A stretch of 64,000 nucleotides of DNA from the NCBI GenBank assembly GCA_947564465.1, contig CANOCV010000005.1, forward strand, positions 18,816-82,815, read 5' to 3'. Position 1 is the stretch's first letter. Each line of letters begins with the position of its first letter. Made by a program: the position numbers and the translations under genes. This DNA comes from an uncultured Roseburia sp. GTDB lineage: Bacteria > Bacillota > Clostridia > Lachnospirales > Lachnospiraceae. Under the pieces are notes generated by a model. It searched no databases and was not told where the DNA came from. It saw nothing but the letters and a program-made list of their open reading frames with translations. This document shows, piece by piece, positions 61,484 to 64,000 of this stretch.

Positions 61484-62161
61484 ATGTTCAATATTCTTGT
61501 TGTAGAAGATAACCCTGATATGCGGGAATTGTTTTGCACAGTGCTTTCCGACAGCGGTTATCAGTGTATTCCGGCGGCAGACGGTTTGGAAGCGCTCGAA
61601 ATTATGGATAAAGAATATATTGATTTGATAGTAGCCGATATTATGATGCCGGGTATGGACGGTTATGAACTTACCAAGGCTGTACGGGAAGCGAAATATG
61701 ATCTGCCGATTCTGATGGTTACGGCAAAGGATCAGTTTGATGATATGCAAAAGGGATTCCGTGCCGGAACAGACGATTACATGATAAAGCCAATCAATGT
61801 AAAAGAGCTTGTTCTGCGCGTAGAGGCTCTCCTGCGGCGTGCAAAAATTCAGAGTGAAAAGAAAATTACGGTCGGAGACACCGTGCTTGACTATGACGCA
61901 CTGACGGTTACGGTCCATGGTCAGGAAACGATTTTACCTCAGAAAGAATTTTATCTGCTCTATAAGCTACTGTCCTATCCCAATAAGATATTTACCCGTC
62001 CACAGTTGATGGACGAGATATGGGGAATGTTCAGTGAAACGGACGAACGCACAGTAAATACACACATCAACCGACTAAGGGACAGATTTTCAGACTGCAC
62101 AGATTTTGAAATCGTTACCGTCCGGGGACTTGGCTATAAGGCGGTGAAAAAAGTTGAATAG
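61484..62161 (+). CDS. OmpR-family response regulator
   Basis: This 225-residue regulator has a receiver domain (1-120) with phosphoacceptor Asp52 in VADIMMPGMDG and Lys in MIKPINV, plus an OmpR/PhoB winged helix (130-225: FYLLYKLLSYPNKIFTR, RGLGYKAVK). AAGGAGG lies before the ATG. It overlaps its kinase by 8 bp. It most likely controls the divergent ABC transporter and itself through the phased boxes between them. Confidence 0.93.
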   Translation: MFNILVVEDNPDMRELFCTVLSDSGYQCIPAADGLEALEIMDKEYIDLIVADIMMPGMDGYELTKAVREAKYDLPILMVTAKDQFDDMQKGFRAGTDDYMIKPINVKELVLRVEALLRRAKIQSEKKITVGDTVLDYDALTVTVHGQETILPQKEFYLLYKLLSYPNKIFTRPQLMDEIWGMFSETDERTVNTHINRLRDRFSDCTDFEIVTVRGLGYKAVKKVE

Positions 62162-63194
62162 AAAATCCCATTCAAAATTATGGATTTATTTCGTCGGGCT
62201 GGTTTTTGCGACAATTGCCGCCGTCTTTTTGCTTGTAACAGCGCTATGGGTCGTACTTTATAAATTTCAGGTTATTTCGGTCGATCCGCACAGCCGGCAT
62301 ATTCCAATCCTCGTTTTGCTCGCGGGCAGTTTGCTGATTGGCAGCGCTGTTGCCGTTTATGTGGGCAGGCTAATTATTCGTCCCGTTCAAAACATCAGTA
62401 ATGCGTTCGACGAACTTTCAAAAGGAAATTTTGAAATCAAGGTGTCCGAAAACGAACGAATCCCGGAAATTCGGGAAATGGCACAGCGCTTTAACGCCAT
62501 GACCTATGACCTTTCTCACATTGAAACGCTGAGAAACGATTTTGTGGCAAATGTTTCTCACGAGTTCAAGACACCGATTGCTGCAATCGAAGGATATGCA
62601 ATGCTTTTGCAAAACCATAAATTGTCCGACGAAAAGTACAATCATTATGTGGAAAAAATTTTGGAAAACTCCCGCAGGCTCACAAACCTTTCCGGCAATG
62701 TTCTGATGCTGTCCAAATTAGAGAATCAGGAAATAATTTTAAATAATAAGGAATTTCGCTTGGATGAACAGCTTCGTAAAGCCGTTTTGCTGTTGGAAAG
62801 CAAATGGACGGAAAAAAACATTGAATTTGATATGGAAATGCCAAAACAAATCTATTACGGCAGCGAACAGCTTCTATATCAGGTATGGATAAATATTTTG
62901 GATAATGCAATCAAGCATTCGCCGCAAGACGGCGTTATCTGTATTAACATTCGGCAAACGGATACCATGCTTACCGTCACGCTTGAAGATAACGGAGACG
63001 GAATGTCGAAAGAAGTACAAAAACATATAATGGAAAAATTTTATCAAGGTGACAATTCACATAAGGCCGAGGGAAACGGTCTAGGTCTTGCTCTTGTGAA
63101 GCGAATCGTTGAATTGTGCAAAGGAACGATCACGGTAGAAAGCGAACCGGGAAAGGGGGCGACATTCTCTGTTTCGCTCCCTAAAAAGAAATAA
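62154..63194 (+). CDS. Sensor histidine kinase paired with the ABC transporter regulator
   Basis: This 346-residue kinase has two N-terminal transmembrane helices (about 9-35 and 52-73) with a very short external loop and a HAMP domain. The HisKA H-box is VANVSHEFKTPIAAIEGY. The ATPase domain has the N-box Asn in NILDNAIKHS, DNGDGM and GLGLAL. The tiny sensor loop suggests that the transporter itself may relay the signal, as in Bce-like systems (inference). The gene overlaps the regulator. Its stop is followed in the same frame by the truncated EFR1 gene. Confidence 0.92.
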   Translation: MNRKSHSKLWIYFVGLVFATIAAVFLLVTALWVVLYKFQVISVDPHSRHIPILVLLAGSLLIGSAVAVYVGRLIIRPVQNISNAFDELSKGNFEIKVSENERIPEIREMAQRFNAMTYDLSHIETLRNDFVANVSHEFKTPIAAIEGYAMLLQNHKLSDEKYNHYVEKILENSRRLTNLSGNVLMLSKLENQEIILNNKEFRLDEQLRKAVLLLESKWTEKNIEFDMEMPKQIYYGSEQLLYQVWINILDNAIKHSPQDGVICINIRQTDTMLTVTLEDNGDGMSKEVQKHIMEKFYQGDNSHKAEGNGLGLALVKRIVELCKGTITVESEPGKGATFSVSLPKKK

Positions 63195-63884
63195 GCGGGA
63201 ATTTCCGGCGATGAAATTATTTCTATCAATCAACGGATAAAAGAGAATGATTACAGTCTCGTAAAGTCGGACAGACCGCTTGTTTTCGTCGGTCCGGTTT
63301 ACGCAGGCAGGCTGCCTCGTATTATGGACGAATACATCAGAAAAGTAACCTTTAACGGAACAAAACAGTCATATTTTATCGGCACCTGTGCGGCAACTCC
63401 TTGGGTTACCGTTCAGTATGTAGAAAAGCTGTGCGTTGAAAAAGGCTTTTCCCTGTTGGGCTTTAACTCTGTCGTTATGCCACAGGGCTATATTGCAGGC
63501 GGTGGTACGCAACCAAAAGAGGTCAATGATAAAATCTTGAAAGAAGCGGAACCGAAAATTGTAAAGCTTGCAGAAACGATACGGGATAAACAGATATTGC
63601 CCAAGGAGCAGCCGGGAAAAGCGGTTATGTCAAAGTTGCTGAATCCTATTATGTATTCTATGATGATTAGCGCGAAAGGCTTTATCGTGACAGATAAATG
63701 TACTGGTTGCGGCAAATGTGAAGAACGCTGCCCACTGAATAATGTGAAACTGATAAATGGAAAGCCTGTTTGGGGAAAGAACTGCACCCATTGTATGGCC
63801 TGTATTGCAGGATGTCTCGCAGAAGCTATTGAATATGGAAAGAAAACACAAGGCAAGCCGAGATATTATCTTGGGGATGAATAA
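63195..63884 (+). pseudogene. EFR1-type flavodoxin/ferredoxin protein lacking its N-terminus
   Basis: The frame directly after the kinase stop reads GDEIISINQRIKENDY, then LVFVGPVYAGRLPRIM, and continues to a ferredoxin domain with two 4Fe-4S motifs (CTGCGKCEERCP and CTHCMACIAGC). These are features of EFR1-family flavodoxin-ferredoxin proteins. The N-terminal strand and FMN-binding loop (about 20 residues) are missing, and no ribosome site lies near the first ATG candidates; the ATG at 63324 is internal. It was probably truncated by the rearrangement that placed it behind the kinase. A shortened product remains possible. Confidence 0.7.
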
Positions 63885-63948
63885 TTTCAAAGCGTTTATC
63901 TTTTTTATGTGACTAAAAAGCTATCATGGATAATTAAGTTAAAACGGG

Positions 63949-63996
63949 GCTGTCGCTTTAACGAATGAAAATTCGTGAAGCAACAGCTTCATTTTT
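63949..63996 (+). terminator. Terminator after the EFR1-type gene
   Basis: A long interrupted stem (GCTGT.GCTT..ACGAAT with ATTCGT..AGC.ACAGC, loop GAAA) ends in a T5 tract near the window end. Confidence 0.75.
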
Positions 63997-64000
63997 ACTG

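Overview
The window looks like a chromosomal segment of a Gram-positive anaerobe of class Clostridia, most like a Lachnospiraceae gut commensal. The pointers are strong AGGAGG ribosome sites, a formate-lyase pair behind a ZTP-type riboswitch, an HrcA-type CIRCE operator on clpB, an RsgI-like anti-sigma factor, YesM/YesN-type sensing, and many secreted proteins with bacterial Ig-like, DUF6273, PepSY and discoidin-like domains. Genus cannot be assigned by eye.

Layout. 1-14 kb: a sensor kinase (cut by the window edge) and an unusual LytTR-receiver-winged-helix regulator, followed upstream by two giant surface proteins. Both giant genes carry the same promoter design, two 20-bp direct repeats ending 29 bp before a -10 box. 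14-22 kb is core: hemZ-like, an MBL hydrolase, relA/spoT, DUF3783, an aldose epimerase-like protein, tRNA-Gly(GCC), and an ECF sigma/anti-sigma pair. 22.5-26.5 kb: a sugar-type three-component sensor (YesM-like kinase, solute-binding lipoprotein, AraC-type regulator), with a frameshift in the regulator. 26.5-28.4 kb: an ABC-F ribosome-protection gene behind a leader with a transcription attenuator. 28.4-34.3 kb is AT-rich and accessory: VOC, HD, MmcQ/YjbR, acyltransferase and GNAT genes mixed with several broken ones.

34-43 kb: a discoidin/SGNH surface protein, a LysR regulator whose only plausible start is ATA, an RsgI-like anti-sigma/sigma pair, and pflA-pflB under a ZTP riboswitch. 43.6-49.8 kb: asnB, an MFS exporter with a leader peptide and a ribosome-site-sequestering hairpin, and clpB under CIRCE. 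49.9-58.3 kb looks like a mosaic island bordered by an integrase relic and a deletion chimera. It holds a secreted Ig-flavodoxin-aldo/keto reductase fusion, a secreted multi-esterase, an iron alcohol dehydrogenase and a flavodoxin-like reductase. 58.3-64 kb: a MacB-like ABC transporter diverging from its own response regulator and kinase, then a 5'-truncated EFR1-type ferredoxin gene.

The most interesting candidate system is the 1-14 kb region: a two-DNA-binding-domain regulator next to two giant adhesin-like proteins that share both modules and operator architecture. Second is the secreted flavodoxin/aldo-keto reductase fusion at 50-52 kb.
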